From the NCBI RefSeq assembly GCF_001552675.1, contig NZ_BCRQ01000009.1, positions 1 through 54,862 of the forward strand: a stretch of 54,862 bases of DNA, written 5' to 3'. The translations under genes were made by a program, and so were the position numbers. The notes under the pieces are model-generated. The model searched no databases, had not been told where the DNA came from, and saw only the letters and a list, made by a program, of their open reading frames with translations. The stretch is from Alicyclobacillus sendaiensis NBRC 100866 (GTDB lineage Bacteria > Bacillota > Bacilli > Alicyclobacillales > Alicyclobacillaceae). This document shows, one piece after another, positions 52,619-54,862 of this stretch. How positions within the stretch are numbered: position 1 is the first letter of the stretch; each line of letters begins with the position of its first letter.

Positions 52619-54082
52619 ATGCGCGCGCAGGACGTGGACTTGCGCCAGCTTTTGCTCGAGGCGGCGCTCGAAGCCCTGGACGAAGGCGTGCACGTGGTGG
52701 ACGCCGAGGGCGTGACCGTGTTTTACAACCGGAAGATGGCGGACATCGAGGCAATGGCGCGGGAGGACGTGATGGGGCGGCGGATCGACGACGTGTTCTC
52801 GTTTCCGGACGCCGCGGGGAGCACGCTGCTCGACGCAGTGCGGCGCGGCGTAAGGCGCGACGACGTGCGCCAGACCTACTTCAACCGGCGGGGACACGCC
52901 ATCACGACGGTGAATCGCACGTTTCCCGTGTATGCGGACGGGAGGGTGGTGGGCGCGGTCGAGATCGCCCGCGATGTGACGAGCGTCGAGCAGCTGAAAA
53001 GCACGGCGTTTGGCCAGGCGGGCGTGCGCTACACGTTCGCGTCCATCATCGCGGAGAGCCGCGCGATGCGAGAGCTCCTCGAGCAGGCGCGGCGCGCCGC
53101 GCGCACGGACTCGTCGGTGCTTATCGTCGGGGAGACGGGCACGGGCAAGGAGCTTCTGGCGCAAGGGATCCACGCGGCCAGCCCGAGGCGGGATGGGCCG
53201 TTTGTGTCGCAGAACCTCGCCGCCCTTCCGGACACGCTCGTCGAGGGCATCCTGTTTGGCACGGCGCGCGGGGCGTTCACGGGCGCGGTGGACAGGCCCG
53301 GGCTCATCGAGCAGGCGAGCGGGGGCACGCTCCTCTTGGACGAGATGAACGCCATGCCCGCGCCGCTTCAGGCCAAGCTGCTGCGCGTGCTCCAGGAGCG
53401 CGTGGTGCGCCGCGTCGGGGACCTCAAGGATCGGCCCGTGGACGTGCGCATCCTCGCGACGATGAACGAGGAGCCGGGCCGCGCCATCCGCGAGGGACGG
53501 CTGCGGGCGGACCTGTTCTACCGCCTGAGCGTCGTGACGCTCACCGTGCCGCCTCTGCGATCCCGCCGCGAGGACATTTTGCCGCTCGTGGCCCACTTCA
53601 TCCGCCGGTTGAACGCTGCGTTCGGGCTAAGGGTGGAAGGCTGCGAGCCGAGGCTCGTGGACGCGTTGTTGGCCTACGACTGGCCCGGCAACGTCCGCGA
53701 ACTGGAGCACGTGATTGAGGGCGCCATGAACCTTATGGAGGACGAGACGAAGATCGGGTTTCAGCACCTGCCGGGCCACGTGCGGCGCAGGCTGGAACAG
53801 GCGCTCGATGAGGCGAAAGGCAGCGAGCATCAGGCCGGGCGCGGCGCGCGCGAAGACGGGGAGCGCGAGTCCACCTCGGAGGCTCGTCGGGAGGTGGTCC
53901 CTCGGGAACGCCCGTCCTTTCGCGATCTCGTCCGCGATTACGTCCGGAGCGTGCTGCAAGCCTCGCTCGAGGAGACGCGCGGAAACGTCTCGGAGGCGGC
54001 GCGGCAGCTTGGGATGTCGCGCCAGAACCTGCAGTACTGGCTGCGGGAGGTGGGGGTGGACCCGGCGAGGTACCGCCGCTGA
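52619..54082 (+). CDS. rocR: sigma-54-dependent activator, RocR-like
   Basis: This is a 487-residue enhancer-binding protein with a PAS-like domain (about 12-125), AAA+ core with Walker A GETGTGKE (171-178) and canonical GAFTGA (218-223), LLDEMNAMP (Walker B), and a Fis-type helix-turn-helix NVSEAARQLGMSRQNLQYWL at the end. In Bacillus, RocR of this layout activates arginine catabolism with SigL. Its divergent position to rocA, with a sigma-54 promoter between, and the permease gene downstream with another, strongly support the same job. ATG at 52619 follows AGAGGAGG. A charged low-complexity linker separates AAA+ and HTH domains. Confidence 0.9.
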   Translation: MRAQDVDLRQLLLEAALEALDEGVHVVDAEGVTVFYNRKMADIEAMAREDVMGRRIDDVFSFPDAAGSTLLDAVRRGVRRDDVRQTYFNRRGHAITTVNRTFPVYADGRVVGAVEIARDVTSVEQLKSTAFGQAGVRYTFASIIAESRAMRELLEQARRAARTDSSVLIVGETGTGKELLAQGIHAASPRRDGPFVSQNLAALPDTLVEGILFGTARGAFTGAVDRPGLIEQASGGTLLLDEMNAMPAPLQAKLLRVLQERVVRRVGDLKDRPVDVRILATMNEEPGRAIREGRLRADLFYRLSVVTLTVPPLRSRREDILPLVAHFIRRLNAAFGLRVEGCEPRLVDALLAYDWPGNVRELEHVIEGAMNLMEDETKIGFQHLPGHVRRRLEQALDEAKGSEHQAGRGAREDGERESTSEARREVVPRERPSFRDLVRDYVRSVLQASLEETRGNVSEAARQLGMSRQNLQYWLREVGVDPARYRR

Positions 54083-54111
54083 TGCATGGGCATGCAGGAG
54101 CGTATGGGCTG

Positions 54112-54146
54112 TTTGCATCGAAGCAAGCGATTGTTCCGGGTGCAAA
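54112..54146. promoter_or_regulatory. candidate upstream site for the permease gene
   Basis: TTTGCA (54112-54117) and TGCAAA (54141-54146) are complementary, and an inner TTGC-N6-GCAA repeat lies at 54113-54126. The position, about 105-140 nt upstream of the -24 element, suits an enhancer, but the half-site differs from GCGCAAAA. Confidence 0.3.
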
Positions 54147-54251
54147 GTCCGTGGGCACCGCCAAGCGGGATTGCACCTGCGCCGCCACGGGTGGGCGCGC
54201 GAAGCCGCCTCGGCCGCGGGCGCGTCCGGTGCGGTGGCGCTGTCGCGCACT

Positions 54252-54267
54252 TGGCACAGGATTTGCT
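54252..54267 (+). promoter_or_regulatory. sigma-54 promoter of the amino-acid permease gene
   Basis: TGGCACAGGATTTGCT again matches TGGCAC-N5-TTGCT exactly, 78 nt before the permease ATG. It ties the permease to the same sigma-54 regulon. Confidence 0.9.
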
Positions 54268-54345
54268 ACACTACGGGAGTCAAACAAGCCGCGATCGCAC
54301 GTGTAAGCGTTCTCGCGAGCCAGACGAGGAGAGGCGACGTCGCGC

Positions 54346-54862
54346 ATGAAGCAGTTGGACGACATTTTGGAGAAAGAATCGAAGCTGCGCCGCGGCATGC
54401 AGGCGCGCCACATGTTCATGATCTCGATTGGAGGGGTCATCGGGACGGGGCTTTTTCTGAGCTCCGGCTACACGGTGAACCAGGCCGGGCCGGGGGGCGC
54501 CGTGCTGGCGTACGTGCTCGGCGGCGTCATCGTGGCCATTGTCATGATGTGTCTCGGCGAGTTGGCCACGGCCATGCCGGTGGCGGGATCGTTCAAGACG
54601 TATGCGCAGGAGTTTATCAGCCCGTCGATTGGCTTTTTGAGCGCGTGGCTGTACTGGTTAAACGGCGCCTTCACCATCGGCGGCGAGTGGATTGCCGCGG
54701 ACATCATCATTCATCAGTATCTGCCGCATGTGCCGGACGTGGTGTGGTACGCCATCTTCGCGGCCATTTACCTGGCGCTCAACCTGACGCGGGTCGGGGT
54801 GTACGGCGAGAGCGAATTTTGGTTTGCAAGCATCAAGGTCATCGGCATCATCGGTCCGTGTC
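54346..54862 (+). CDS. rocE: amino-acid permease, RocE-like (partial, cut by window end)
   Basis: Only the first 172 residues are present. The sequence has the APC-family start: a basic/polar N-terminus, KLRRGMQARHMFMISIGGVIGTGLF (the first half of which carries the family signature GGVIGTGLF), then LGELATAMPVAGSFKTYAQEFI and several hydrophobic helices. This matches the arginine/ornithine and related permeases (RocE, AroP/LysP group). Substrate is inferred from the upstream roc genes and the shared sigma-54 promoter type. GAGGAGAGG lies upstream with a rather long spacing. Confidence 0.8.
   Translation, partial: MKQLDDILEKESKLRRGMQARHMFMISIGGVIGTGLFLSSGYTVNQAGPGGAVLAYVLGGVIVAIVMMCLGELATAMPVAGSFKTYAQEFISPSIGFLSAWLYWLNGAFTIGGEWIAADIIIHQYLPHVPDVVWYAIFAAIYLALNLTRVGVYGESEFWFASIKVIGIIGPC

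Overview
The window looks like chromosomal DNA of a GC-rich, spore-former-type Firmicute, most likely Alicyclobacillus or a close relative. The reasons are Bacillus-type gene content (sbcDC, panD, copA, roc arginine genes), strong AGGAGG-type ribosome binding sites with many GTG/TTG starts, very high GC at third codon positions, a LexA box of the Bacillus form, and sigma-54 (SigL) enhancer-dependent amino-acid catabolism. The species is inferred, not proven.

Layout. 1-2640 is a decayed accessory zone: remnants of an IS1634-like transposase broken by frameshifts and deletions, plus an AT-rich patch. 2742-9486 carries a secreted protein, ribokinase and the sbcDC DNA-end-processing nuclease genes, with a LexA-like box in front. 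9627-12935 is a lower-GC, tightly coupled three-gene operon (HEPN protein, ParA-like ATPase with a KGGxGR motif, P-loop ATPase). It is the best candidate for an undescribed, probably defence-type, system. 13155-23185 holds housekeeping and transport genes: MFS exporter, CsoR-type copper promoter with copA, acyl-CoA synthetase, a DUF1861 protein, a TPR lipoprotein, panD, and a homoserine dehydrogenase without ACT domain.

23193-35647 is a type IV pilus locus: a secreted retropepsin-like protein, pilB, pilC, a major pilin followed by a terminator hairpin, three minor pilins, pilM, pilN, pilO and a frameshifted NERD gene on the plus strand, then pilT and the prepilin peptidase on the minus strand. 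35827-39921 holds an MrfA/Lhr-like helicase and a GT39-type membrane glycosyltransferase.

40049-54862 is mostly amino-acid catabolism under sigma-54 control. Two PAS-AAA+-Fis activators are each divergent from a catabolic operon: an aminotransferase/aldehyde dehydrogenase pair of GABA-shunt type, and rocA-rocD-rocF (arginine to ornithine to glutamate). An amino-acid permease follows at the right edge. Three sequences of the form TGGCAC-N5-TTGCT precede these three units, and GCGCAAAA-type repeats resembling activator sites lie upstream of two of them. Between the catabolic blocks sit a lipoprotein, a secreted transglutaminase-like protein, a GH130-type glycosidase/phosphorylase and a small hypothetical protein.
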